From assembly GCF_020882245.1 (NCBI RefSeq), contig NC_083597.1:42076152-42140151 (forward strand): a DNA stretch of 64,000 nt. Direction: 5' to 3'. Below, piece after piece: positions 22,321 through 37,500 of this stretch; position 1 is the stretch's first letter, and each line of letters starts with the position of its first letter. The notes under the pieces are model-generated. The model had not been told where the DNA came from and searched no databases. It saw only the letters and a list, made by a program, of their open reading frames with translations. Both the position numbers and the translations under genes were made by a program. This stretch comes from Rhopalosiphum padi. Taxonomy: Eukaryota; Arthropoda; Insecta; Hemiptera; Aphididae.

Positions 22321-24291
22321 AGAGGACAAATAAAAAAAAGATTCATTTTTACACAAATAAAAATAATTGATTAGTCGAGCGTAATAGAAGGTAACTACGA
22401 GGTACCTCGTATATTACAATATAATATTATCATAATGCTGTACCCTGCTGTATTCTCTTGTAAGTGCGTGGAACTATCAATTAAAATTGTATTAATATAG
22501 ATTTTAATGGACAATTTTATTTGTAATTATACTAAGAGATAGATTCTACATAGAAGAAAAAATAGACAGTTATAGTTATCTACGGTTAATTTATTTCGAA
22601 CTTTGCTTGTTTTTAACCATTAGAATGGTTGTTCAGTGTCTTTAATTCAGGTTGGCCGTTGGGTATTCTGTATCAGGCACATGCAGTATATGCGTATGGT
22701 CGCTTTAGTTATATCACTTTTACTCAGTAAAAACGAGTGTGCTAAAATATTCGGGCCTTTTAATTTTTACATATGTAATTATTTTAGAACCTTTGTAGGA
22801 ACAACTTTACAATTTTATTTTTAACGAATACAAATGTATAATATAATATAATATTATTAAATTTATCCCACGAGCACAACTAAGGTGTATTATATTATAC
22901 GACTTGTTTTAGTCAGCCGTTATGGTCATATCTCACCTATAAACTTTGAATACAAAACAAGAGTAATAATATTATGCACCGGATGGTCTCGAGCGCGACG
23001 ACCGCAATTACCATAAAGAAGCTATTATACATCTAAGACCCAACATAAACATATTATAATGTGATCAATTATATACTATTATACATTTTATAATTATACT
23101 ATAACCACCACATATTATAATATTTAATTCATATTGATGTCGATGTTTGCTATAATAATTTAATTAATATCTAAGTATATAGGAAATGTAACGGTCTGTT
23201 ACCTGGTCTGTATACTTTAATAATATATTGGTATTATATAACATCGTACAAGCTTGTATCTATAAGTAGCATATATATCTGTCAGCTAAGCGATTACATC
23301 GTGTCGAAACTCATCTTACTATTAGTAATCATCATTCATCATATACAAATATATTTTTAGATTTTGCAAAAACATTTAAATTATATCATGGATTATTAAT
23401 AGGTTGTATAACTTATATTCGTTGTATATACCTATGTATCTATATATTATAAACAGACACTATGAAGATGTATTCAATTCACTTAACCTTGACATTGGAT
23501 ATAAAATAAATTAATAACATATATTTTCCTTTTTTACTGAAATTGTAATAGGTAATAATATTATTGTGTATAATATAATATTATGTATACATGCGTAATA
23601 CCAATATGCATTGGATTCATGTCTCATAGAATATTGTAAAATATTGTGTGGCTAATAAGATAATAAATATATAAATAAAATACTTTTTCCACTACAAATG
23701 TAATCATTTATTTTTTGGGAACCTAAAATTTTGTATAGAATGTTATTCCACTTAAACCTTGTTTGAATAACAAAATATATTTTTTGAAAAATTTAAAAGT
23801 AAATATTGCAGAAATATTGTATAAGTATATTTTTGATTTATTTTTGTAAATATCTACGATACTCCTGTCATTATAATTGTATACATACATGAAGATTCCT
23901 CAATTATTGTTGTAAAATATTTATATAAATAAGTAATAAGTAATAACATATTCTATTATCGTCTATATAACTATCATAAAATTGCATTATAAATTGGATA
24001 ATTAATAATCACTTTAAGAGAACATTTTTACTTACATAATGAGTATGTTTTGTATGAAATGACCTCCTAGCACCTAAATAGCTAAGTATATCTAGTAAAA
24101 ATTACGGATAAACTGTATTTCGAAATTATATAGGTAAGTATATAGTACACATAATTTCCATTGCCAAGTGAAATGACAAGTAGGTACCTCTACTTTTATT
24201 ATTATTATTTAGAAAAAGCCGCAGCAGTTATGGCTTTTGTCTGTCGCAAAAAAGTTTAATAAAAAGGATTAAGTACTAATATACTTATTAC

Positions 24292-24331
24292 CATAGATTA
24301 AATATACTACTACTAGTTTATTTAATCTATG
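24292..24331. repeat. Perfect 13-bp hairpin
   Basis: CATAGATTAAATA at 24292-24304 is followed after 14 bases by its inverse TATTTAATCTATG at 24319-24331. Confidence 0.7.
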
Positions 24332-25903
24332 TTATTACTTAGTTCAACAGTTATTGTATTGAAACACTTTGACAAAGCAATTTAATTTGGTTATATTAGT
24401 TTGTAAACGAGTGTCGGAGTGTATATATGAAAACCTCCAGTTGGTTTTCTGACCAATCACTATTAAACAGGTATATTTTTGTTAATGTTTAAATTAAAAA
24501 ATATATATATATTATAATGATTATTTTCAATTTTTAGATTTACTTTTTTTTTTGTTATCTAGAACAATGTATTAAACTACTATATTATTATTTTTTTATA
24601 ATTTTATAAAAATAAGATAAAATAAAATATTATATAATATAGATATTAATTTATTATTACTACAGTTGATGGATTAAATTATTTTTATCGTTAAAGGTAG
24701 TATTTATAATTGTATCATAATATGATACAATATTATAATCACGTACGTCTTACTCAGTCTTAGAAACAAGACGAAAACAACAAATAAATAAATATAAAAA
24801 GAAAACCAATGGTTCCTCATTCTTTTTTATTATTATTACTGCAAAATATTAAGAAATTAGATATTTTAACGCGACAAAATCGATATTGAAAGTAGGCACA
24901 GTGTGTTTCGGAGCACCAAGTGTCGTTTTACGTTTCACACCTCGACGAAACCCGACAAGTTTAGGACGATATCGGGTTTCCGTTGTGCATGAGGTGTCTC
25001 TATAATAATATAGAATAATATTATCTAATATATTATAATATACTATTATAAAATACGATCCTGTGTTTTAAGAACACGAAAACAGGGGTGCATCGTATGT
25101 GCCATCATGATCCGATGGTAAACGGTATTGTTTGGCAGCGTATAATTTATTATTTTCGATCGTAAATAATTGTAGGAGTGAATAATAATAATAATAATAA
25201 TAATAGTATTGGCTCCGTGATAGGCGTATAGAGTATTTATAATATGCACATAATAATATTATTTCCCACTGAAAAACAATTGCTGTACAGCCATTATAAT
25301 GCACAACGGTGTTAGACGGCTTAATAATTTAATATTTCTAGTTTACGGACTATACAGTGTACGAGCAATCGGAATAATAACGATTTTAATAATATAATCT
25401 GCTTACAACGATATCCTGACGTCGTGTTTTGTTCATTTTTGTGCATGTTTAAACATTTTTTTTTTTTTGGTTTACGCGAAATTCGTCGATCGGACAACGG
25501 ATTGTTTCTTTTCGCTATGTAGGTACTATCTGCCGAAGAGAAAAAATTATGACCTGAATCGTTAATTTTATACCTGACGTCTCATAAATCGACATTTATT
25601 TTTTAATTCGCACCGTATATTTTAAATTATTATATCGTCTTGTGCAATTCGAGTATTTATATGTTTAAATGTTTACTCATCTCAATTAAAAAGCGTAGGA
25701 TTACAGTTTTGAAAAGCATAAAAAATATTTCATCGAATTATTTTGTAAACCCAATCAGTTTTATATTTGAATAATATGATGTGATTTTTAAATATAATAT
25801 ATTATAGGTGTATACAATATACATATACTTTGGGCATTATCATATAATTTACATGTTAGCATTATTATATTATACGTTGGTACATTTTGAATATAGTATG
25901 AGG

Positions 25904-26099
25904 CAGCGTTTCTCAACCTGGGGGTGGCGATGGTCAAAAATAATAAAACACCGATTTACAAAAAGAACCTTTCGTTTAAAATTTGGCTTTCCCAACGATA
26001 TGATAAAAATGTATACTTAATATAGATAGGGAGGGGGGTCGCGAAGTGATTTTATACCTTTTTTGGGGGTCGCGAGACTAAAAAGGTTCAGCAACGCTG
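25904..26099. mobile_element. hAT-like MITE of 196 bp
   Basis: The left end CAGCGTTTCTCAACC and the right end GGTTCAGCAACGCTG are near-perfect inverted repeats with CAG/CTG termini. Inside are GGGGGTGGCGATGG and GGGGGTCGCGAG blocks, a pattern common in hAT-derived MITEs (TTCTCAACCTGGGG ends). Flanking octamers GTATGAGG and GTATATAC share only the first four bases, so the duplication is decayed or the ends are slightly misplaced. Confidence 0.6.
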
Positions 26100-29000
26100 G
26101 TATATACGGTATTCATTTTTAATTATTCATTTGGCGAGTATTTTTATTAACATTTAATTAACCCATATAATAACGAGAATTGGATACTTTACAACAAAAT
26201 ATACAATTCATTTTTAAAAATGTATTGCCATTAAACTTAAAATAATTTTTATCGCAACAGATAAAAATACATATAAATGTTATGATTTATAACACATATT
26301 TATTACTTATAAATTATAACATTTTTTTTTCCATCCAAAATTTATGACTTGGAAAGTTTTAATAATTAATACATAGCAATAGATATTTTCATTAATTTAT
26401 TATTCTTATGATAAATTCTTAATAATTATATTCTCTTTTCTAATATTGGGTATCTATCTATTTAAAACATCAAAACATAACAAAAGTGCAATTAATATAT
26501 TTTATTAGGTAAGTCTAAAGTCAACAAATTCGGGCTGGAAAAGGTTAAACAAAATGAAATCCTATTATACAGCAGTATCGAGTGGGAATTATTTTTCAAA
26601 TTTTGATTTAATTGAGTATTTGTATTTAATATTAGTGAATAACATGGCGCAAATAGTGCATGACCGTTAACTACGTCAATATTACCCAATTACAAATATA
26701 AATTGTTATGGATTATTATTATTTATTTTATAATCATTTATTATTAGTATTATAATGAGTCAAGCTAGTGAAATTAATACACAACACTATTTGCTCATGT
26801 CCAATTTCTAGAATGATAAATTTAAAAATTGATTGTTCACGTTGGCTTTGACTCTTTCTTAAATTAATTAAAATTGAATGATGTTAAGCGTTAACCACGT
26901 TTTTTAACAATAAGTATTTCAGTTTAACACTCGGACTAGTTAAATACACATTATATACTTTATAATTACATTATAATATTATATTATATCAAAATGATGG
27001 TTAAATAACACCACATCCTTGAGGCTAATTATAAATAAAGTACCTTATACAAACACTATAGTAGTTTTTCTTGTTATTTTTGTTTCGTGTATAATATAAA
27101 TTACCTGCCTACCTCAACTCGGACTGAACACCAAGAAACTAACGCGTCTACGATCGTTTCTCGATAAGTGTTCGTTGGAATATGGTAATAAATAAACAAA
27201 TCATACATGGGTAATTAATTATTATTCGTCGAAGAATTTATATATTTGACTAACACTCCATGAAAATCAATTAGATATAACTTACGCAACTGGTAACTAA
27301 AAATGTATTTTAATTATCATAACGTTGTTGGTATAATATAAACAAATAAAATATTGATCGTTAAAAACAGCTAGGTTGGCGTAGGTTGACGTCTGGTATA
27401 ATAATTGCTGCAAAATGTTTTTCGAACAAACATTTTGTACGACTAGAAAGCAAAATGAAGATTTTTAATTAACTTTACACCAGCCATTTTATTATTATAG
27501 GTATGCTTTGATATCTTTTGTAATAAAGCAATAATCAAATTTTCAAATTTTAATCAAAGTGAACGCCACATTTTGCCACTGACGGCTGTGTTTTTGTTAA
27601 GTCGTTTAGAGTTGTTATCGTAAATAAGAATAATTTAAATTCCCATTGTGTGCAAGTATATTATAACGAGTCGTAGAACTAAAAATAGGTATACTCACAT
27701 TGTTTTCATACGAATGAATTAATCTGTAAACCTATAATTATGATAATATTCAAAATGTACGTTTAAACAAACAAACGTGAGTTATGTACGAATTGATTAT
27801 AACTTTAATAATACATATTAACCCGTATGATGATTTTTTTACCTATACACTCGTTGGCGTTCGAGTGGTATAAAATAAGCCTTTACATTTGTCGCGACTA
27901 ATATCCAATTTATAGAGTTAGATATATTACCTACGTCATAACACACGATCACAACAAAACGTTTATTTCTTTTATATCCCAAGCATATTATACTAGAATA
28001 TATTCATAATAGTCGTATATAGCTCATTATATACCTATATAAATGTATTTACGCAGTGACACAATCAAGAATACATTGATAGCTATAAATTATGCCCAAC
28101 ACCAAGATAAGTATACGCCGTGTGGTTATATAAATATATCTATACCTATACATAATATATATTTAACGACACAGCAGCAGTGCTGTAGTAAATCATTTGC
28201 ATAAGAAATTTAAATAATTTGAAATCCTCAAACATAAGGAATCATTATACAATAATTACATTTCTATAATATAGGCGGTTATATGGCATTTAATTTAAAA
28301 TTAAAGACGAAGTATTTTATTTCAGGCCACTTTTAATAATAATGATAATGATTTTTGATTTGTGTATAGAATATAAAGAATCATACATAAAAGCGACGTT
28401 TTAAATGACAATTTAAACTAAAAATACCTAATCATAAATTTATAATTTTTGTTTGGAGTGGGTTTAGCGTATAATATGAGTAGGTAAAGATAATTTAAAA
28501 TTATGTACCTAAAACCATCATAAAAAGCCTATATTTACTAATTACTATGTTTTCAATCATTCATTTAATTTATTATTGCAAATGTTTGGATTAAAAATCA
28601 TAAATTTTATATTATATTTATTCAAAACTTTGTTGCTTATCAATGAAAAGTATAGGCAATCGGATTAACTATTAAGTCTTAATCTATATAGGTACAATTA
28701 AATTATATTTATTATTACAACACAAAATATATGAATCAACTTAATATTATTTTAGAGAATTATGAAATGTATTTAATATTTTATTTAACTTGATATAATT
28801 TGTTGACACAAGTTAAATATAATAAATAAATAAAATGAACTGGGGAATTCGCTTTGCTGTAGAGTATAGGTGTCCAGTATATATCGTTATATTAAATAAA
28901 TATCCTTAATGGATGTGTTAAACTTGAATTCAACGATGAATCATTTTATTATAATATGTCCATATGAAAAATGATTCTGACAGAATACATATTTTTAAGT

Positions 29001-31081
29001 GTATATTTTATAATGTATATAATTCTATTTTTTGAAATACAAATAGAACAAAATAAAGTATTATCCTATTTATAAAACTATGCTAATAATAGTGTGTACT
29101 TATTTCTATAAAATATTCAAAAAAAATGTGTTGTATATTTTTATTGCTCATTAATCATTTATTTTTTTTACAAAATGCAAGTTTAAAATATTAACGTTTA
29201 ATAATATTCTTTTTATGCCTTTAAATCGACCTCCATTATTTTTGAAATGTGGAAAGATCTTAAGAGTAATCGCCTTTTCAAAGTATACGGTGTCAGGAAA
29301 TAGTGAATTACTGAACGCAATAAAATAACATTCTTGGATATAAAAAAATAAGTTAAGTCTATTTTATGTTTTGGAAACTTTTTTGCAGTAAAATATACAT
29401 TTGAAAATAAGTATTAATTCAGTCTTGGAATTCTGACTAGAAGACACGTACCTATTGGCCCTATTGTATTATATTATTATAGGTAAATTAAATTATCAGT
29501 CTGAAATAATGTACAATATACATACGTCATACATGCATGTACTATGTACATCATTTCCTCATCTAGATGATTAAACGCAAACCGCTAAATTTGTTTACAC
29601 AATGTCGTATGGGTCTTTGTGAATAATTATCTGCCTGTAAACAGTTTATCTAAACTTTAATAATTTTCACATTATCGGTAAATAAAAATACTGAATAAGG
29701 ATTTATTACAAATACACGGAAATTAGTCCGATGATACATTGCATTAGAATAAGCAGGTCACAGATACATTGATTAGAAGTTAGTGGAGATAAGCTGAGTA
29801 AGTATATTGTATAAATTACTAAAAAAATAAATTTTAAATAAAAAGTTGTGTAAAGAATGGTTATATGAATACATTACATTTTTGTAATTTCTATTTTCCG
29901 GAAAACCGTTTTCTCGCATTGCGGGTTTTTTGGTTCGCGCGGGTATTGACGCGAATGATTTTCTGTGTGGTGTGTGTTCAACGAAAAATTACTAATATTT
30001 TTCCTTCGCATTTTTGCAGTCAACTGTAGTGTTTGATCGAAAAATAAAAGGAAAGGGTGCTATTCGATTACGATATTACGCGATAAATGGAAAATGGGAC
30101 CAAGAACGACAAAAACTTTTACGGCAACATGTATTTCACATAATATATAATATTATATTTCGTTGGTACAACATTACTTACTTAGTACTTATATGTCTTA
30201 TTATATAAATTTTAATATAATATATTATTTTATTATTTGAATTTCACGGTTTTTATATCTTTTAAATTACGAAATGGTTTATACACATCCTATATTATTT
30301 ATGGGTAAATATTGTTTAAAAGTAATCTGTTGTTTGGATAAATTTACAATTTATTACGACATGAAAAGGTGGTAAGTGTATTATGTATTTATTTAGTTGT
30401 AAAAAAAAAACAAGTTATAATTTTTAGAGAATCATACAATAATGAATTATAATGAACATTGAAATATTTAAAATGGTAATAGTTTTTTTTTTTTTAATCG
30501 TAAAATATGAACATTTTACATATAACTATTATAGGTAATAATGTAATATTATATAATAGCCTAGTGTGATAGGTACAATAGTTAAATATAGTGTCCTTCA
30601 CATGAAATTGTATTGTATGTGCGGATACAATGTAGAAAATCTGAAAATCCAATGTATTGCCTGGAGCGTGTTAAATTACGAGAAAATCGATTTCTAAAAA
30701 TGTAATCGTCGTCCAAAGAAGTATATTATACGCTATATAGCACTATATAGCGCTGTCAGGACGAGCTCGTCGTTGACGGTGTACGAGTTGTTTGTTTTGT
30801 GATGGGGGCGGGAATAAAAATTGTTTCGCGTGATATCGAAATAATTTTCGTTTACTGGTTTTCCAATTAATTATATGAAGTGGCGGCGGCGCGGGCATCA
30901 GCGTTGATTGAATTTTAATAAAAATATTTACAACATATTGTGTATAGGTACTATATAGGTACAGGTGCACCTTACTCAGCAGTGCAGGACTGCAGGGGCG
31001 AGGGATAAAATATATACCTAGGACCTATGCACGCGTCTCCGATACGCTATGTATGTTTTCGAAATGTATATATATTTTATA

Positions 31082-31105
31082 ATATATATATATATATATA
31101 TATAT
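31082..31105. repeat. (TA)n microsatellite
   Basis: Twelve TA dinucleotides in a row. Confidence 0.9.
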
Positions 31106-31260
31106 TACACGTATAATAATAATGTATTATATACACTTGATTTTAATCGGATCGATCGATTGGAAATGAGCGGTTAGGTTTTTTTTTATTTTTATTTTAA
31201 TACAAATAATCATATGATAATACATATATTTATTACATGCACCGTACACGTATATAGTTA

Positions 31261-31285
31261 CACACACACACACACACACACACAC
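31261..31285. repeat. (CA)n microsatellite
   Basis: About twelve uninterrupted CA dinucleotides. Confidence 0.9.
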
Positions 31286-31528
31286 TTACTACGATCCAGT
31301 CAAGGTCTCGTCGTCGTAGCGCTAACGAGTCTCTGAGTTATTACCGTGTCCGACTTGCTCGCGCGTTTATATACACATCGTATGTACACGTTCACACACA
31401 CGCGCGCACACACTCGTGAGTAGGAAAATAAACCGGTCAAATTTAATTAAAGACCGCGTCGTGCGTCGTTGACGGGAGAGATAGATAGATCTGGTCTTGC
31501 GGCGAACGACGAGGCTCTGGCTGCACAT

Positions 31529-31567
<39 letters not shown>
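31529..31567. repeat. (AG)n microsatellite
   Basis: Nearly uninterrupted AG run with one early C. It produces spurious SLSLSLSL-type ORFs on the minus strand. Confidence 0.9.
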
Positions 31568-31569
<2 letters not shown>

Positions 31570-34500
31570 CGACGATGGAGACCGTGTCGGAGGGACGCGA
31601 AGAGTGTACAAAATATACCATACGAAATATATAATATAATATATATATGAGTACGCTCCGGGCGCACACAAAATACGCGATGTCGGCGGACCCGAGAAGA
31701 CGCCCATCGTGTTTGTTTTCCGATTATCGCGCGCGGCATATACATATAATATAATGCTAGGTACACGTCCGACACTACGTTATTATTAAATGGTTATTTT
31801 ATCTCCCGAGTGTTTTTTGTTCATCTTACCTGAAAAAAAAAAAAAAAAAACGTTCTTCCCCGGCTCTGCGTTTATTATTATTATTATTTTTATTATTATT
31901 ATCGTCATTATTTTTTTTAAACAAATATACGCTGCCAGCCCGGTAACGCAGGGTATACGCGTACCCCCCGACTTCCCCCCCCCGCAAGACTGTCCGATTC
32001 TGATCTCTCGATCGAAAATATTTCGTGCGCGCAGTCACGTCGCGTCGGTTAGGTTCCTAGTGCGAAAATGCATTTTGTATTATAGACGAGCGATAGTAAT
32101 ATAATACCTACGATGCGTTAATATAATAATAGTCAGTCGTTTAATAACGCGATTAATTCCGTTCTATTAAATGACATTTCTACTGTTTGTTCTACGGAAC
32201 CAATAAAAACCATTACGCCCGTAATCATTGTTTTATATTGATTTTTACTCTGTACACAATATTATTTATAACGGTATATTTTGTGTTTGACGACTCAATT
32301 ATCGTTTGAATGTCACACTACAGCAGTGGAGTATAGTTAGGTATTAAACAAAACTTTGAAAATGCGCTTTCGGATGGAAAAAATCTCACATATATTTTTT
32401 ATTAGAAATTTAAATTTAAAAAATATTGTTCAAACCAAAATATAATAGATGGCTATATAAGTCCTAAATCCTAAATAAGGGTCCCTAAATCTTAGGATAT
32501 TATTATGTTATTGATGTATCGTTGTATGCTATATATAAATGGCAAATGCTAAATCATATATATTTTTTAATCAAAGCAATTTTTAAATAAAATTGTGAGT
32601 TCAAGCAATTTGAAATAATTGATGTGCCTACAAATTGTCACTTCCTATAACAGAAAATTCAATAAAAATTATAAATATATTTTTAGTGTCTTTATCTATA
32701 TATTCAATGTCGGGGCTGAATTTTGTTTTTGGGATTTTTCTATATCCATTTCCGCGGCACGTCCGATGAATGTTTATTGCTATGGCCAAAAACGATTTAT
32801 TTTCTACCTCTTGCAGTGTCTACCTTTTGTAAAGGGCTCTTATGGGGCCACTGACCCAACCCTGTAAATCGCCTCGGGAAAAGTGCCGATTTCGTTTGTA
32901 ATTTAGAATCTGTAGCTTAAAGGTAGTCAACGATCTGAAAATTAAATTTGTTTCTATTTCGTGAGTTCAATAAATAGTAGCTTGTTACAAAATTTAATAA
33001 GTTACCTATAGTTGGGTTTAATATAATTAACGTCGAGTCAATCAAATTCATACTACTTAAAATTTTAATAAATACTATTTATTTAAAGAAATAAAACATT
33101 ATCTTTCATTTATTGTAGGTACCAACTATGTGAAACGATTTTGTAATTTTTATGGGAAATAAATATATATGCTATTTAATATTTTTATCTAACTTTCAAG
33201 TATATTTATTTATGACACCTATTAAGTTATCCACTTATTCGTTTTGTAGCACATACTAATTATTTCTGAATTTAAAATAAATTGTTCAATTAATATAGAA
33301 TTATGGTATATTCAGTAGATTTACTTAAAATATTTTATTGAATTATTGTTTGTGAATAATTTTTACGATATAAATTGAAAATCTGATTTACGAGGACTAA
33401 AAGGGTGGGTATCGCCCTACAGTTCAACCCTCTGTTTAAACAAATAATATTAACATTTAAACTAAATTTATATGTTATTGATGACCATTATATATAATTT
33501 ATTAGTGACACCATCTGTTTATGTAAATTATAATATATATACATAGGTTAAAAAATAATCTATAAATCTTAAAAATAAACGAGCTAATGTCCTCGAAAAA
33601 ACGCTTGTAAAGTTTTGCATAAAATATTCGATAAAAAAAAAATCGGTGTGCAGTGAATGTAAATTTGGAAGGTACGAAGTGCTTGTAATTTTTGCAAGTC
33701 AATAAATGAAAATAAAAACTATAAATTTGTACTGATAAAAACACAACATACCTACACACCATAAGTTATTTTTGTAACTATAAAATATTCAAAATGCTTA
33801 TATTTAACAGTTTAAAAAACAAATATAAATTATAACACTAATTTGAGTATACGAGAATAAAATAACTATTTTAGACATCATATAAATAAAACAAGTTATG
33901 CTGTGCTGCAGTATTGTAAAATGTAATCGTATATTTGATAGCTGATATCAAGAAATCATGCTTGACACATTATTATGGCATTACTGCCTTAAAATTTGAG
34001 TGAAGATAATACGTTGATGTATATACTTAGTCCTCTGATAAGATCGATCGATTTATTATTTATGCTGATACATGCGCGTCCATTATCATGATTAATATGC
34101 TTATCCGTATAGGCGATTCAAGAAACGTACAACGTACATCATAGAAATGTTATTTTTACACACAAAATATTTAAATATGACACGGGTATAACTGTATACG
34201 AAATTCGTATATACGTTTCGTTTACGCACAGACAACACGCAACGACGGAACGCCGATTGGATCGATCACATGCCAAAATATATAATAATATGTAGATACT
34301 ATACGTACGCATTATGCAAACTAAAAATCTATTCGATAATTTATCATCCGGACGGTGATTGCACGTACGAGCGTACCAAGATTGTCGTAGTATTAGTCAT
34401 GCCTTCCTATAATAGGTGTTTTAATATTCGGACAGGCTAACGTGAATAATTTGTGCTTACATCAAGTACGTATAGATACATAGACTTTGTTCAAAAAACA

Positions 34501-37500
34501 TATTTCAGAAACACCGCAGTGAGAGTCGTGGCTTGGCAGATACCTACGATATAGCGTCTTAACAAACAATAGACACTAAAAATTCAACAGCAACACGTAA
34601 CACTATAGCAACGACCGTATAGTCTATGTCCACTTAAGGCCTACGCTGTCCCGTAATAATAATTCTCTTTGAATACCTTTGTTGTCTTGGAAAAATCTAC
34701 ACCACTTGTCGGGAAAATAATTAAAAGTGGTAATACCTACTCTGCCGTGGATTATATCTCTCACTGTCGTCAGCGAGTGTATTGATTAATATAATATATG
34801 ATATGGTAAATGATGTGACGAAGACAATAGTTTTTACACATACTAAGAGCTGACTTTGACAGATGAGATGATGAGAAGTTCTGCAAAACAATAAAACGAT
34901 AATACGTAAAAATGTTCATCTTTTTGTATGTTTTAATTTTAATAATGAATATTTAATTAATTTAAAACCCGTGGTTTATAAAAAAAAAATATAATTTGAA
35001 AATGTATTTGTATATAATGGACGAGCATTCAACTTTGTCCATTAAATATTAAATACGAGCGAACAATTTTTAATTAAATTTACATAGATTTTAGAATATT
35101 ATACGCGTTTGGCCATTATTATATTATAAATGATTTGTTAAGACCTTTTATCTGGTCGATATTTTGTAAATAATATATATGAGTTTACGTTTAGAATATC
35201 TTGGTTCAGTAAAAGTAAATATCATACTTTATCATCAGTCAGTAACTGATCTAATGTATTTATACTGATTTTATATTTTATACTTAGCTATTAACTAAAA
35301 AATACAAAAAGATTTAAGTAATTCTCGCAATAATTATTCATTTAAATTAATGGACTAAAGATATTGAGTTTTTTTTATTACACCAGATAAAACATTTTTC
35401 TTGTTAACTTCTTGACAATTATAATTATGAGTTTTTAATCAAAGTATGTAATTAATTCGGAACAGTGAGCACATTAGGTTTTGAACATTTAACAATATTT
35501 TGGTATAATAGAATAAATCCATCGTTACAAGCTTTCAAATTATGTTAAACGAAACGTATGTACCTATACATTTATAAAATATATACTTGTATATTATAAA
35601 TGTATACCTGTAGAATATGGTATGTAACATAATATTATGTGTAATAACTAATATGTATACATATAATATTATAAATAAACTATAAAATGTACTTTATCAG
35701 CTATATATCTAATTGTACAGTAGCATAAACTTTACGACTTTAAATATTTTTATATTTATTTTCGCATAATAATTCACTGAAAAATATGATAAAAAAATCG
35801 AAAAAATAGTGAAGTTCTCACGTTGTATATGCATTTATAGTTTTTTTTTGTTATGTAACAATAATTTTCAACTGAACATCAATTTATTAGTGCTAACCCA
35901 CTAATAAATATATTTTAAATTTAATTCCTCTTATTGTCTATTAATTTAATATAAATATATTTATTATCTAGAGACCAATAAATAAGACGAATTACACTCC
36001 TTATTTTGGTAGATAAATTAAAACGATCTTGTAATTTATTTGTTATTACTTATTACTATTAAAAGCTATACAGTTGAATTTGATTGATTTCAATTATTTC
36101 TGAGCGAAAGTAAAAAAAAAACAATTTTCAAACAATAGAATCACAACAGCTTATTTCAATATTATTTCAAACTCTTATTAAGTTTTTTTACCGTTATATT
36201 TATAGATGTATAATATGTATATTGTATATATATATACATTTATATATTTATTACAGTTTAAAGTGTTTAAACATTAAGTGCACAATAAGTATATGCGAAA
36301 AGAGGGAAATAAATTATAAAATAAAAATAAATAAAATAAATAGTCATGACCGAATTTTCTTAAATGTCATGTATTTAAAAAAAAAATCGCCGTAATAGTT
36401 TTGAATAATATAAAAAAAACGCTTTTTAAATAAATCGTGATGAATTTAACAAGTAAAATAACAAAGGATAAAAGTAACCTACACCAAATTTACCTTTAAT
36501 TATTTTTTTTTATACATGTATATAATATATATGTTTTGAAATTTAAATTTTAATGATGTATATAAATAATATTTTTCTGACCACATGTCTACCTTCGTAT
36601 TTGCATTTACCGTGTTTGTATATTTTTTAATTAGATTTTTTTATATAACAACTCTTATGAATTGAAATAATATTTGGATATGTTTATAGTAATTTAAAAA
36701 TATAACTGTAAATACCAATGGCCAAATTTAAAAAACATACATCATATATTATAATATAAGATTTAATTAACGTATAATATTTTCTGAGAACGTAATATTA
36801 TATTGACGTTGAAACAATTTATCTGAGATGAACTAATTAAAATTAGAATACACAGATTATTATATCCATTATATATTAACGGTTAAAAGCGTGTTCGGTT
36901 TTAAACTTATTTCGAACTCACTACATTTTGGACATCATATCGTTTTCAAGTACCTACTAAACCAAATCGTAATTATTATGTCTGAGTTGGGCGGAAGAAA
37001 GGTGTCAATCATAACATATTAATCAGTAATGAACCGGTATCTCAATTTTCTTCTATTTAAATCACACGACTATCAAAAGTTCAATTTTGATTTTACAAAA
37101 ATAGGCACGTACTACACACGATAGGTGTATATTATTTAATATATATATATTACAAACAGCGGTATATCGTAGAGCCGTCGCAGTACGAGGGACTTATAAA
37201 TAATATAACATACAGTACCTTATGCGCCACCCTCGGTTTGTAATCTTCGGAAAACTAGCCACGCGTTTAGTCAGGTTGGAAGCGACAAGGTTCCTCATCG
37301 CAAGTAGGTACTCTTTTTATAGTTATTTTTGGCAATGTTGTCGCACTGCCCAACACCGCGAACGGTGACACGTAAACGGTTTGATCGAGAATGCATTCTA
37401 TTCAGACCTCCAATTTCAGTTTTAAGTCTTAAAATTTAATATAACATTCACTTTTAAGTTTTTTGTTTATAAACTATAATCTGATATCTATGTAAAAATA

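Larger units (their letters stand above)
16100..25900. other. AT-rich intergenic DNA, no gene seen (first part of a 23 kb desert)
   Basis: No ORF here has family motifs or a convincing exon pair. Contents noted: a Tigger/pogo-type transposon end at about 19613-19652, a decayed arthropod repeat at 21698-22320, triplet repeats at 18199-18225 and 21833-21861, a hairpin at 24292-24331, and palindromes at 24710-24730 and 24936-24998. ORFs around 20.5-21.8 kb are products of low-complexity TA, AC and TCC runs. Confidence 0.5.

Noticed and set aside
30014..30208. ORF of 64 codons after a TTTGCAG acceptor-like site, in a GC-richer patch
   Set aside because: Hydrophobic AT-rich tail, no recognisable family and no partner exon found.
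31443..31775. ORFs with SLSLSLSL runs
   Set aside because: Translation of the AG microsatellite.
32324..32853. Possible hAT element (CAGTGG at 32324, CCACTG at 32853) around an ORF ending GATDPTL
   Set aside because: The ends match only over CAGTGG and the flanking octamers do not agree.
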